A DNA stretch of 64,000 nucleotides from Porphyra umbilicalis (taxonomy: Eukaryota; Rhodophyta; Bangiophyceae; Bangiales; Bangiaceae). A model generated the notes under the pieces. It saw nothing but the letters and a program-made list of their open reading frames with translations, had not been told where the DNA came from and did not search any database. A program made the translations under genes and the position numbers. Shown here piece by piece: positions 51,378 to 61,582 of the stretch (within the stretch, counting starts at the first letter, position 1; each line of letters opens with the position of its first letter). The stretch spans positions 310,001-374,000 of the forward strand of contig KV918776.1 in assembly GCA_002049455.2 (NCBI GenBank), in the 5' to 3' direction.

Positions 51378-52891
51378 TGTGCGGCGAAGTGCCCCGGCTT
51401 GTTACAGTTGTAACAGATGTCAGCCCGATTGGCTTGAGGGACGGCAGCCCGAGAGGGCGGCGGGGTGCGAACCGGTGTGAACGGTCGTTCCGTCGTCGTC
51501 CGCTGGTCTTGTGTCGCGTAAGCGACTTTGATCGCCGTTGGGCGGGTAATCTTGAGTTGCAAACGCAACTTGTTCGTACCGTCCCAATACATCTGGGCGG
51601 TGGCGACCGTCTCAGACAGGGTTCGGTCGGGGAACTGGTCGTTCAGTACCCGTACGTGCGCTTGCACAAGGTCCGAAAGACCAGTGATGAAGACGTCCTT
51701 AACGTCTTGGATGTCGAACAAACCGTTCAGGAGGTCGCATTGCGTTTCCACGCGATGGCCAAAGGCCGTGGGCGCCTCGTTGTCTTGTTGCTTCATCGTA
51801 ATGATGTCTTGATAGGCGTTAGCCATGGTTGCGTGTGTCGCATACTTCGAAAGAAGCCAGTTGACGGCATCTCCGTAGGTACGGATGGCGTAACGCTTAC
51901 GTCCGAGGGTGCTGTTAAGCGCGCCGGAGAAGGCCATCTTGGCGTTGCCGGCTAGTCGAAAGACCATAAGCGGAAGGGCTTGACCGTTCGTCAGCCCAGC
52001 CGCGTCGCACGCGCGGCGAAAGGTCGTCAAGAACGTGAAGATGCCCAAGGGCAGGGCTCCCGTGAATGGCTGTTGCCCATGGAACGCTCCGTCCAAACGT
52101 TTGTTGAGACGGTGCGACCGCTGTGCCTCTTTAGGCGTATACGTCAATTGACGGCGGATCAGGAAGTACGTCCTGTAGTCCAGGAGGGCCTTGAAGCGGC
52201 TATTAGCCGGGCGGATCACCTTGATCCTATCGGCTTTTTCAAGTCGCTCCTTCCGTTTGGTGGGGGGCGCGGGGCGCTTGCGCGCGGCAGCGTCCGACTC
52301 GCTCGAGCTTTCGCTCGGCGAGGACCCACTTGGGGGCGACGGCGGGTGTGGGGGCCCGTGGCCATCGTCCGAAGAGGACGTGTCCGTCGCGTTGGGGTTG
52401 TCGTCGTCTGACGACGTCGGGCTTGACCCAGAAGCGGAATCGTCGGAAGATGAGGAAAGCGCGGCGTTAGCCGGAGCGTCCTTGCGGACGGATTTGCCCT
52501 TAATCACCTTGCTCGTCTTCTTGACGTCCTTGGTCTTGTCGCCCGACTGGCGGCGAGACTTAGCCACACGGCGTTCCTCCTCATGGGAGTCGACCTTGCG
52601 CAGGGCCTCGACGTCGTCGACCAACTTGTCATTGGCTCGCGCCAGAGACTCGTTAGTCTGTTCTTGGGCCGTTAGGCGTCGCTGAAGTGCTTCAACGGCC
52701 GCCTTCAGGCTCTCCACCACCTGCGTCTGCCCAGAGGCGGCTTGATCCGCAGGGATGGGAGGAGTTGGAGCACCGTCCGTGGGGGCGTCGGAGGCGGCAG
52801 GAGTGCCTTGTCCCCCGCCCGGCGGCCGGTAGCCAGATGGCAACTTGCCGTCTCTGGCTCGCCGAGTGCCGCCGGTACCACCAGTAGACAT
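51245..52891 (-). CDS. Gag of gypsy-1
   Basis: The 548-residue frame begins MSTGGTGGTRRARDGK. It has a Ser/Asp-rich and a basic segment, then a retrotransposon gag capsid-like region (PFTGALPLGIFTFLTTFRRA to AYQDIITMKQQDNEAPTAFG), and ends with a CCHC knuckle CYNCNKPGHFAAQC and an acidic tail. It overlaps the start of pol in a different frame, as many gypsy elements do; the family uses read-through or frameshifting. Confidence 0.9.
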   Translation of the reverse strand: MSTGGTGGTRRARDGKLPSGYRPPGGGQGTPAASDAPTDGAPTPPIPADQAASGQTQVVESLKAAVEALQRRLTAQEQTNESLARANDKLVDDVEALRKVDSHEEERRVAKSRRQSGDKTKDVKKTSKVIKGKSVRKDAPANAALSSSSDDSASGSSPTSSDDDNPNATDTSSSDDGHGPPHPPSPPSGSSPSESSSESDAAARKRPAPPTKRKERLEKADRIKVIRPANSRFKALLDYRTYFLIRRQLTYTPKEAQRSHRLNKRLDGAFHGQQPFTGALPLGIFTFLTTFRRACDAAGLTNGQALPLMVFRLAGNAKMAFSGALNSTLGRKRYAIRTYGDAVNWLLSKYATHATMANAYQDIITMKQQDNEAPTAFGHRVETQCDLLNGLFDIQDVKDVFITGLSDLVQAHVRVLNDQFPDRTLSETVATAQMYWDGTNKLRLQLKITRPTAIKVAYATQDQRTTTERPFTPVRTPPPSRAAVPQANRADICYNCNKPGHFAAQCAEPYRPRERRQPPIGVHALADGNVEEDEVEHPADAVDDSKNV

Positions 52892-53100
52892 ACTGGGACC
52901 TGAACAAGTGTTCCGACTTGGCTTACGCCCTGCGCGCCAACGTCGGAGATCTCAACCGTGACGCCCCCGGCACCACGCCCACAAGTCAATGGCTTACGCC
53001 CCGCGCGCCAAACGACCGTATCGACACCGTCACAGTGCCACGAGGCAGCGAGAAAGTTCTCGGGGACACCGTGCCGCGAGGCACGATGAAGGCGAGGGTA
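52892..53100 (-). other. Leader of gypsy-1 between primer site and gag
   Basis: About 200 bases without a gene, the expected 5' leader that would carry packaging signals. Confidence 0.5.
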
Positions 53101-53118
53101 TCCCCTGCTGCTCCACCA
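53101..53118 (-). other. Primer-binding site of gypsy-1
   Basis: Two bases inside the 5' LTR the coding strand reads TGGTGGAGCAGCAGGGGA, complementary to a tRNA 3' end finishing in CCA. The same 18 bases occur in gypsy-3 (61563-61580). The tRNA species was not identified. Confidence 0.75.
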
Positions 53119-53120
53119 AA

Positions 53121-53513
53121 TGTGGTATTAATAACGTTAGTTCAATTACCAGTGTACTGAGACCGACCGTAGCCAAGCAATAAAGCGAGTTCTATCGCCG
53201 TCGCGGCGAGGAAGAAGACCTTTTGTTGGAGGGCATCCGATGGGGAGCCGGGTGGTGCCCACGACGGCGACCCCGGACCCATGGTGGTTTAATACAAACA
53301 ACGGCACTGGTCGATCGACCATCCGATCAAGCGATCGTAATGAGTGCCGGCAGACAGATAAGACAGGCAAGCAAACAAGCAATAAAAAATAAACAATGCG
53401 GAAGTAACCCCCCAAAGGGCGTGCCACAAGCCGAGTCACACACATCCGTGGATTCGGCCAGTCAAGGGGGCTACCCGTGGCTAATTGCCAATTGGTAGCA
53501 GAGATATGCTACA
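53121..53513 (-). repeat. 5' LTR of gypsy-1
   Basis: Identical to the 3' LTR; followed by the CCCAT target copy at 53514-53518. Confidence 0.95.
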
Positions 53514-54417
53514 CCCATCACGGCGCAGCGCGGCACCGCCGCCGAGAAGCGGGCCCAAGCCGCCGTCCTGACCCGCCTCGTGCAGCTCATTCCGCAGATG
53601 CGGGCAACGCTCAAGGCGACGCAGGGGCGCTACAAGCGCGACCACGACAGGCGCCTCGCGCTGCGCGCGGAGAAGCTCACCTTGGGGGGCTGCGCGTGGC
53701 TGCGCGACCACGCCAAGGAGGAGGGAGCCGGCGGCAAGTTGACACATGTCGCCCGCGGACCGTATCGCGTGGTCTCCACGGACGGCCCGACGGTCCTCCT
53801 GGACGTGGACGGGGAGCACCGCCGTGAGAACTTCGCGCACGCCGTCGGCGCCTCGGAAACGGCCGCCTAGTACCCTACCCAACACCCCGCGCTGCGGGCA
53901 GCGCGCTCCTTCCATGGGGCGGAGGCCGACGGCCAGCGGTACGCCGTGGACCGCATCGCGGACCACGCGACGCTACCCGTCGGCACCCTCCGGGTCCAAG
54001 TCTACTGGACCGGGTACCCGCAGCCCACCTGGATGGACGCCGCGGACGCCCCGCACGAGACGCCGCGCGTTTACCTGCGCCGCGCCGCGCGCTTGGGGCT
54101 GCCCCACACGTCCGCCGACTCGCCGCCGGCGGTCCCGCAAGACGCAGCTCCCGACGGCGGCGCCGCCCCCGGCCATCCGTGCCTGACCCCTTGGGTCGGC
54201 GCGGCGGCCAGGCACGGCGGGGGGGGGGTGGGGTTTTCTGGGGTCTTGGGGCCGTCGCGGGGGGGATGCGGACCAGCGGCCAAGGAACGGCGGGGCCACG
54301 AAGGGCAGCGGACAACCTAAGTGGTATGAAGAGAAAGCCCGCGGCTTTATCATACGGCGGACGACGGCCTAACGCCGTCGGACCAAGCGCCACACCTACG
54401 GGGCCAGGACGATGCCC

Positions 54418-55353
54418 TCAGTCGTGACGACGATACTCCCATACGTGAGCGGGGCGGCCCGTCTTGCGTAGGACGCGCCGCAGAGCGGCGTGGAACCGCT
54501 TCGCCCGCGTCCGCGGGGACTCCAGGCAGGGGGGGACGTCGGTGGGGAGCCCGATGCGGGCGTACTCGACCATAGCGGCGGTGATCTCGCGGGGCCCCAC
54601 CTCAGACCAGTTGACGGACGGGTCGTACCCGAACAAGGCGACGACCTGCCCGGACGTCAGCGAGTCCAGCCACTTCGTGGCCGTCACCGGGGTAGGGGGC
54701 GTCCACGACGTGGACAACCACCGATAGAAGGCGACGTCCGGTTGCCCCGGAACGGGGGTCACGACGGGGCCGGCAACCCCCAGCTCCATCGGCGCCATGG
54801 CGGGGCCGTCGTCGTCGGGGGTGGAATCCCAGCGCGTGGGGCGCGGACCGGCGGGCGCCGCGGCGTCGCCTGTAGGGCGGTACTCCGACCGCCCGTAGCA
54901 CCCGCCGCTACCGCCGCCATCGCGGCCCTGGCCGCCGTCGGAGGGCCACGCGGGCCCGTCACGGCCGGCGGCCATATAGCCGCGACCATCGCTCGGGCCG
55001 GCCGCCGGCCACACGCGGTCTTCCGGCACGTTAACACGGCGGCCGGGCCCGCCCTCCCAGCGATCCTCGCGGTCGCGACGGGGGGCAGCGGCGCCGCCGC
55101 CCGACTCAGACTCCCATCCGCGACCGGGCCTGTCACCGGCAGTGCCGGCGTGGTCGCCGCGCCACGTCGCGTCCCAGCGCTCGTCGTGAGCCGCGCCGGC
55201 CCCGTCCTCGCGGACCGCCGCGCGCTGCCCCCACTCGGCGCTGCCGGCAAGGGTCGACGCGGAGAAGCCGCGAGGGTAGGCACCGGAACCTCCGGGGTCC
55301 CCGGCACTTGCCTCCTCCTCATCCTCCTCGGGGTCCTGGGCAGGCCCTGTCAT
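54418..55353 (-). CDS. Antisense frame 1 of gypsy-2, unknown
   Basis: From the ATG at 55351-55353 (MTGPAQDPEEDEEEASAGD) the frame gives 311 residues. The first two thirds are Gly/Arg/Asp-rich low complexity; the C-terminal third is globular (FYRWLSTSWTPPTPV, KWLDSLTSGQVVALFGYDP, MVEYARIGLPTDVPP) and basic at the end. It is antisense to the integrase of the same element and begins only about 300 bases past the chromodomain. It follows the other antisense frame in the same direction and may be a second product or a second exon. No family recognised. Confidence 0.45.
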   Translation of the reverse strand: MTGPAQDPEEDEEEASAGDPGGSGAYPRGFSASTLAGSAEWGQRAAVREDGAGAAHDERWDATWRGDHAGTAGDRPGRGWESESGGGAAAPRRDREDRWEGGPGRRVNVPEDRVWPAAGPSDGRGYMAAGRDGPAWPSDGGQGRDGGGSGGCYGRSEYRPTGDAAAPAGPRPTRWDSTPDDDGPAMAPMELGVAGPVVTPVPGQPDVAFYRWLSTSWTPPTPVTATKWLDSLTSGQVVALFGYDPSVNWSEVGPREITAAMVEYARIGLPTDVPPCLESPRTRAKRFHAALRRVLRKTGRPAHVWEYRRHD

Positions 55354-55389
55354 AAGTATCGTTTTCAGCTTCGGGTACGGTATATACAA

Positions 55390-55865
55390 ATCCTTGAGTT
55401 CGAGTACGAGTGCTGGCCACGTATATCTTCACGTGTATCAATACGAAATATACCTTGAGAACACGGGTACGAATCAATTCCGAAATTGATTGACTTGGAA
55501 CAGCTGCCGACCCCGAGCATGTCGGACTCGTTCCGTCACGTGAGTCATCCTGTTTTCGGCGTTGTCAACGGCTCGCGTCAGAATTCTAACGGACGCCCTT
55601 TGGCGAGCACACCACGGTTCGGAGAATCCACCCCAACTAGGACCATTGTAGTATTCAAATCAAGTCCAAAGATCAACTTGTACTTAGCTGAGGTGAAACG
55701 ACATAATTGCATTCGAATGGTGCGCTCTTCTGGCTTTAACTCCGCTGTCGGTCGGAATTGATAGATACCCACGGCTACCTACTCAATTGTTCATTTGGGT
55801 GTGGGTGCCAGCCGCCTTGCCGCCTGCGGGTACGGAAGTTCAGACACTTACACCTGTAAAAACAC
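55390..55865. other. AT-richer spacer between the two antisense frames
   Basis: About 480 bases of clearly lower GC than the surroundings, with no gene. It may be an intron, a promoter or a small insertion. Confidence 0.4.
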
Positions 55866-57608
55866 CTACACACAATATATGTATGGTAGGGCCTGGTCCT
55901 GGGGCCCCGGGGGGTGGGGCCCAGGTTGAGCCGGGCCGCCGCGCGCCATGTCGGCGTGGCGCCGCTTCCGCGCGCGGTAAGCGGCCGACGCGGCCGCCTC
56001 CTCCGCCGACGGCGGGACGGCGTCCGGGTCGGACGAGGGGAAACCGGCAGGTATCGCCCAGGGCTCCGTCGTCACGGGCAACGCCCGCGGGGCGACGTCC
56101 GCAAGCCGCGGCTCCACGAGCATGACCCCCAACGGGGCTTGCGGCGACCGCAAGACGCTCACGACGCGGACGTAGTGGCACCGGCCGTCCGCCACGGTAC
56201 CCACTTGGTGGGGCAGCAGGGTGCTGGGAGCTTGACGGGTGGTGTCGTGGTGGTAGGGCAGCAGGTCGTGGACGGCCGCCCAGGGCACCGCCCTCACGAT
56301 GGCGTCGTACTCCTCCAAGGCGCCGGGGGCCGCGCGGTCGCCCGGCGCGAGGTCGTCTACCTTGAACTTCCGCGTCAAGTCGTAGTAGCACGGTGACGGC
56401 TCGAAGACGCGGTGCGTCTCGCGGTACGCGCGCAGCAGCCCCGACACGATGGCGGCCGTCAGCATGACGTAGACCGTGCCCTGGATGGGGTGGCAGGGGA
56501 ACGCCTGGAGCAGCGACTGCTGCTGGTGCACAACGGGCGGGTACTCGTACGTCCGTAGCCGCGGCGTCGCGCACCGCGTGAACATTGCCGGCGGCAAGGG
56601 AGCACGCGCCGGCGTCACAGCAATGCCGGAACGGACGGGCATGAAGATGGCCCCGTGCCCCGCCCGCCGGGCGCTTACGAGCTCGCCGCGCACGCGGCGC
56701 GTGGCCTCCAACGCCAAGTCCGCCGGGGCGGTCGCGGGACCCACCGACGCCAAGGCGATCAGGGGGCCCACGCCCCCGAAGTTGGCAAGCGCCAAGGAGT
56801 GACCAAACGGGACCGCAGGGCGGTGACGAAGGCGTGTACGCCAGTCCTCGAGGTAGGCGTACTCCTCTTCGCCGGCGACGAACGAGAGCTCGGCCGCGGG
56901 GTGCGGGACCAAGGGCACCCGCCCCGGGTTGCACCGCAACATGCAGCGCTGGCACGCCGCGCTGTCCCCGACGGAGCGGACGAAGGAAGCGAAGTCGCGC
57001 TCGGTCGCCGGCCGGGTACCGTACCCCGCCACCTTGGTGAACTCCTTGAAGGCCCGCCACACGGCGGCTGCCTCGCCCGCGTCGTGAGGATGAGCCGGGC
57101 GGCAGACGTCGCTGACGAGCGGCCAGTCGGCCGAGGCCACGGTCGGCTCCAGCGGGGCGAGCCACGCTCGGACGGCAGGCGGCGCCGGGCGTGGCGGGAG
57201 TGCGGGGGCCGCCTGCCCCAACAATGGCGGGCGCTCCTCTGGCACGACCGCGGGACCCCCGCTGGAGGAAGGAGCAGGGCCCGTGCCGGCCGCGGGCGCC
57301 AGGAAAGTCGCGGTCTCGGCCCCGGCGCTGGCCGCGGCGGCGGCGCCCGCTGGGCGGGGCGGCTTCCGCCACTCCCCGCCTTCGGGGTCGTACGGCAGCC
57401 GCATGCCGGGCGGCACCGACGGACGGGCGGGGACGGCGGGACGAGTCCCGGGCGGCCCCGGCGTTGCCGGCACGGCGGGCAGCGACCCCACCCCCGCTGC
57501 GGCGGCGGACGGCGCCCCGACGGGGCCGGTGGGGGCCGTCGCCGGAGACGGCTGCATCTCAGCCGAAGGGGATGTAGTACTACGGGGCCCCGTGCGGACG
57601 GGGACCAC
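55866..57608 (-). CDS. Antisense frame 2 of gypsy-2, unknown
   Basis: A 580-residue frame with a Pro/Ala/Gly-rich first 130 residues, then a mixed globular part rich in aromatics (PLVSDVCRPAHPHDAGEA, FASFVRSVGDSAACQRCM, CHPIQGTVYVMLTAAIVSG) and a basic C-terminus (YRARKRRHADMARGG). By eye a segment (LRAYRETHRVFEPSPCYYDL, then IVRAVPWAAVHDLL) resembles the antisense protein of gypsy-1 (ALRNAYSSVWQEVYSEYY, then AVTAFPWREVLKDV). The similarity is weak. If real, both elements inherited the antisense gene. It could instead belong to an unrelated insertion. Confidence 0.5.
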   Translation of the reverse strand: MVPVRTGPRSTTSPSAEMQPSPATAPTGPVGAPSAAAAGVGSLPAVPATPGPPGTRPAVPARPSVPPGMRLPYDPEGGEWRKPPRPAGAAAAASAGAETATFLAPAAGTGPAPSSSGGPAVVPEERPPLLGQAAPALPPRPAPPAVRAWLAPLEPTVASADWPLVSDVCRPAHPHDAGEAAAVWRAFKEFTKVAGYGTRPATERDFASFVRSVGDSAACQRCMLRCNPGRVPLVPHPAAELSFVAGEEEYAYLEDWRTRLRHRPAVPFGHSLALANFGGVGPLIALASVGPATAPADLALEATRRVRGELVSARRAGHGAIFMPVRSGIAVTPARAPLPPAMFTRCATPRLRTYEYPPVVHQQQSLLQAFPCHPIQGTVYVMLTAAIVSGLLRAYRETHRVFEPSPCYYDLTRKFKVDDLAPGDRAAPGALEEYDAIVRAVPWAAVHDLLPYHHDTTRQAPSTLLPHQVGTVADGRCHYVRVVSVLRSPQAPLGVMLVEPRLADVAPRALPVTTEPWAIPAGFPSSDPDAVPPSAEEAAASAAYRARKRRHADMARGGPAQPGPHPPGPQDQALPYIYCV

Positions 57609-57876
57609 CGCGGGGGCGCCGGAGGCGCCGGGGGACGAGGCGACCGGCGGGGGGCGTCGACAACGGCGGCGGTGGTTGTCAGCGGGACGGAGACGCGGGA
57701 GCGGGGACGACGGGCCCGCCCCACTGCTCGGCCCGAGCCACCGGGGGAGCGTACCCGACCCGCCGCATCGCGACCCGCGGGCCCCACGGGGGGCCGGGTT
57801 GGCGCGCCCGAGAGGGCGCGCCAGGCGACGGCTGACCGGGCGCCATGCGGCGGGTGCAGCGCGTTGCGCGTGGGAT

Positions 57877-58199
57877 TGTTACTCCCCCTCGTCTGTAATG
57901 ATCGCTTCGGGGGACTTGACATTCATGGAGAGAATTATCTGCATTGGTTGGTGACGGCCCGGGTCAATTCCCAATTGGGGAAATTGGACCCGGGCGACGG
58001 TTTCCGCCCTTTTTAGGACGAAGGGCGACGACGGTGGGAGGCACCGTCGTTGCCGGCAAGTAAACCGTGTCTCGATGTCTTGGCGTTTCGATCGGCCCGA
58101 CTTCCCGGACCTCGAGTCCCATAGCGGGTGTCGCGCGAGCGGCTAAGACGGCCGTTACTTCCCTCCTTCTGAGGTAACCCCCTAGATTGTGGTACTACA
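57877..58199 (+). repeat. Candidate 3' LTR of gypsy-2
   Basis: It starts TGTTACTCCCCC and ends GTGGTACTACA, TG...CA termini like the other gypsy LTRs here; the right limit is the point where gypsy-3 pol stops matching. The left limit is uncertain (57892 also possible) and no partner LTR is in the window. A strong hairpin, GGCCCGGGTCAATTCCCAATT and its partner, lies near 57955-57995. Confidence 0.35.
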
Positions 58200-61100
58200 C
58201 CAACTGGGTGTCGCACGCATCGACGTCGATGGTGAAGGGCGCTCCGCGGCGGGGGAGCGCCAGGACCGGCGAACGAAGCAGCGCGTCGCGTTGGCACGTG
58301 AACGCTGCGGCCTGCGTCTCGGTGAACGTCTGGAGCGTGTCGTCGTACGCCTTGGTCGTCAGCTGGTTAAGGGGCGCTGCGATCCGTGCGTAGTTCGCGA
58401 CGAAGCGGCGGTACACGTCACACATGCCGAGGAAGCTACGCAATTGCGTCTTCATCCGCGGGTGATACACCTTCGCGAGCGCCTCCAGGTTCTTGTTGTG
58501 CACCCGCATCTCCCCGGGGGATTTGATGTGCCCGAGGTACTCGACAGACTTCTGGAAGGACTGGAACTTCTTGGCCTTCAACGTGACGCCAGCCCGACCC
58601 AAGCGGGTCAGGGCTTGGTCGAGCGCCTTCACGTGGTTCTACGGGGTGTCGGAGAAGACGATGACATCTTCGAGGTAGACAAGGCACGTTTGCCAGGTCA
58701 TCCCGGACCGGATGATGTCGAGGGCACGTTGGAAGGTCGCGGGAGCGTTGTACCATCTTCAGGTACTCATACGTGCCCATGTGGCAGGCCAGGCCGCGCG
58801 CCGTTTGACAGCAGTGGTGCTTGTGAAGGCGGTTGTACGGCGCGACTAGGACCTGACCCGCGAGGTCGGCGGTGACCAGCATGGCCGTACGGGTCCGCGG
58901 GGGCAGCACCCGCCGCTGCTCGAGGCGCACTGTCGCATCCCTCGGAGATCGGCGGCGCTCTCTCTTGCCGCGTGCCGTGCACGTCAAGATGGGCTCCGAA
59001 GCATCGGTGGACCATCTGATGCGTTGACGGCGCGGGTAGAGCGCCTCGACATGGCGGTTGATGAAACTGGTGCCGAGCAGCACGGGTACGGCGAGGCGCT
59101 GGAAGACGACAAAGTCGACGTCCGCGGCGAAGCCACCGGAGCGCAGGCACAGGGTGATCATGCCTCGGGCGGAGATAGGGTTTTTATTTGAGTCCACAAT
59201 GTGGGGCAAAAGAGGGCGTCGAAGCAACCGCCGCTGCCAAACCTTGGGCAGAGCGTCCACCCGAATGATCGAGGGCCTGGCGCCTGTATCCAGGGTCGGT
59301 TTCATCAGCCGTATCCACGCCTCGTCAAAGCCGAGGGCCGCGGGGATGGTGTACTGCCGGTATACCGGAGCCAAGACACGGTGTACCCGTAACTTCGAAC
59401 CCTGCGGACTGGGGGCGGCACGGGGCGGCCGGGCCGCTTGCGACACGTCCCGTGCTAGTTTCCCGGCCCGGCCAAGGCAGGCGGGTTCACCGTCGCACTC
59501 GGATCCGATTGCGGATCCCCGGGCGTGGCGCCGACGGGCTCGTCTCCGCTGAGGTAGCCGGTGTCGTCCGGCACCAGCGGGTCACCCCAGGGGTCCCCGG
59601 CGATGGCGGCCATTGCGTATTGCATACGACTTGGTCGACTTGGTCGTAGGGCAGGACGGGCCGCACCAGGGGGTCCCGGGGCGGCCGCAGGCGGCGCACC
59701 CGTCCCCATAGCCCGGTCGGGCGAGGGACATACGCGAGCATAGTGACCAAAACCGCGGCAGCGCTGGCACTGCACCTGGCTTAGGTGGACCATGGCCGGC
59801 CGTCCCGCCGGACCATTCGGCCGGGGAGGCCATGGGGTTGCCGTTCCGGCCGACGGCGTCCGGGCCGCTGGCGGCGTAGGGGTAAATGCCTGGAACGGCT
59901 GCTGCGGTGGGGGCCGACCCATGGGGTTCCGGCTCTGTGGCGGCGCGGCCTCCGACATCGTCGCTGGCGGCGCCGCCCAGAGGACCGGTTCGGCTTTCGC
60001 TCCGCTCCCGGAGCCCAGCTGCAGGACGCTCTTGGCCTTGGTGTACCGGTCGGCTTTGCCGATGGTGACCTTGACCGAGCGGAGCCCATCGCCGATCTTC
60101 TGCGAGAGCGCCACGAGTTCGTCGAAGGTGGCGCATGTGCGGTCGGCCAGCTCGGCTTGGGCACGTACCAAGGGGTGGAGCCCCTTCAGGAACAGGTACC
60201 GTAGCTGCCCCGGGTCGTACATACCCATGAGCTATCGGCCGAGCCGCATCAACCGCTAATAGAGAGCGCGTTCGACTTCGTCTTGGCGTTGCTCCACGGT
60301 ACGGAGGGCCATCTCGGCGGTGTACAGGGCGTCCTCGGGAGCATAACGAGTCAACAGATAGTTGATCGTGTGCGGGAAGCTGGTACCGACGGCGCTGCCG
60401 TGTGGGCCATTTGTTTCCTGGACGAAGTCGTCCTTGGCCTCACCGCCAATGCGGTAGGCGAGGAGGTACGGGGCCTCGCCCAGGGTGACAACCATTTCGT
60501 CCGCGGCTGTGCGGAAGCGAGTGAAGAGCGCCAGGACGGCCATCGGATCCGAGCCATCGAAGAGCGCGACACCGTGGAACGGACCGTCCAGCAGGCGATG
60601 GCGCCTGCGGAGCTGGCTTGCTTTCGACCGGCCGTACGTCGGATCTGCATTGCGGACGAGGTAGCGGCGAAAGTCGAGCAGCGATGAGAACGGGCCATGC
60701 TCGGTCGTCAAAGGGAGCGGCCAGGGGATGACCGCCATTGGCGTCGAAGCTGTCCGATCGGTGAACCGCGTGCGGGTGCGGCGCCGCGAGCGAACGCGGC
60801 GGTGCGTGGGGCCGGTGCTGTCGCTGCTGCTGCTGGGGTCTCGTGGCGGCTCTTCGTCGTTGGCAGACCGCGAGGAGCGGGCGTTGGGATCCGATCGCAC
60901 CCCCGCACTCCGCGAGGCCAACGGCGATGTTGAGGCGGCGGACCTGCGCGACCGGGACCGGTCGCGCGGGGCCGGGGTGGTTGCCGGTGTTGGGTCAGTG
61001 GGCCGGGGCCCACTGGCCGTCGACAACGGCAACGTCCCAGTTGGGTCACGCAACGTTGTCACGTCGGCGCGTAGCTCCCGGACGGACGCAGCTAACGTAC

Positions 61101-61413
61101 GCACCAGCGTCGTTAGCTCGGCGACCGCCGATTGCTCCGCGCGACGGCTAGCATTGCCAGGGGAAGCGCCCGAGCCGCCGGCGGCGGTGGCCGCTGCGGT
61201 TGGCTCGAGGAGACCCGAAGCATCTTGGGGAAGAGGGGGAGTCGTATCAGCCGGGACTGACCCGTCGGCAGTACGCCGAGCGTCAGTGCCCGTATCATGA
61301 GGAGGGGCAAAACGCGGGGGATCGGCACCCCCGCTCGCCATCGAAGAGGGGTTGGCTTCTTGTCTCGAGATAGCACGAACCCGGACACGACGGAGCCACG
61401 GCCCGTCGGGCAC
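58200..61413 (-). pseudogene. Gag and partial pol remnants of gypsy-3
   Basis: Gag starts near 61413 (MPDGPWLRRVRVRAIS or a later Met), with a Ser/Arg-rich linker, a capsid-like segment (FHGVALFDGSDPMAVLALF) and a CCHC knuckle (CQRCRGFGHYARVC). Protease (PTLDTGARPSIIRV) and reverse transcriptase parts (AWSSAF region; minus-strand LTRLGRAGVTLKAKKFQSF, YLGHIKSPGEMRVHNKN) follow. Several breaks mark it as a fossil older than gypsy-1. Confidence 0.75.
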
Positions 61414-61562
61414 CGTCGAGCGACTCCCCCGGCCTGCAACAACAGCCGCCGGGTGACCGGGACCACAGAGTGGTCACGTCACGTGCACCGTCAGTGGCGT
61501 CCGCACCGTTGTCACCGGGGCTCGCGAGAGGAGAGGCGTCCCTCAGCAGGAACGACGCCCTC
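61414..61562 (-). other. Leader of gypsy-3
   Basis: Short non-coding stretch between gag and the primer site; nothing further recognised. Confidence 0.4.
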
Positions 61563-61580
61563 TCCCCTGCTGCTCCACCA
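61563..61580 (-). other. Primer-binding site of gypsy-3
   Basis: TGGTGGAGCAGCAGGGGA on the coding strand, identical to gypsy-1, two bases inside the LTR. Confidence 0.7.
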
Positions 61581-61582
61581 AG

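Larger units (their letters stand above)
43221..53513 (-). mobile_element. Young Ty3/gypsy chromovirus (gypsy-1), nearly whole, with an antisense frame
   Basis: A 10,293-bp element on the minus strand with identical 393-bp LTRs and CCCAT duplications at 43216-43220 and 53514-53518. It was inserted into the integrase region of gypsy-2. Internal order from the 5' LTR: primer site, gag, protease, reverse transcriptase, RNase H, integrase, chromodomain, then a 3.6-kb extra region carrying a long frame on the opposite strand. Identical LTRs show a very recent insertion. Pol has about one break; otherwise the element looks whole. Confidence 0.95.
53514..58199 (+). mobile_element. Older chromovirus (gypsy-2), right piece with antisense frames and candidate 3' LTR
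   Basis: After the CCCAT copy the plus-strand integrase resumes (RLVQLIPQMRATLKATQ, YKRDHDRRL, GPYRVVSTDGPTVLLDVDG) and ends in a chromodomain-like segment (YAVDRIADHATLPVG, VQVYWTGYPQPTWMD) near 54090. Minus-strand frames fill 54418-57608. A candidate 3' LTR ends at 58199, exactly where gypsy-3 pol is interrupted. The element is a truncated fossil with several breaks; the 5' LTR and first half are absent. Confidence 0.65.
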
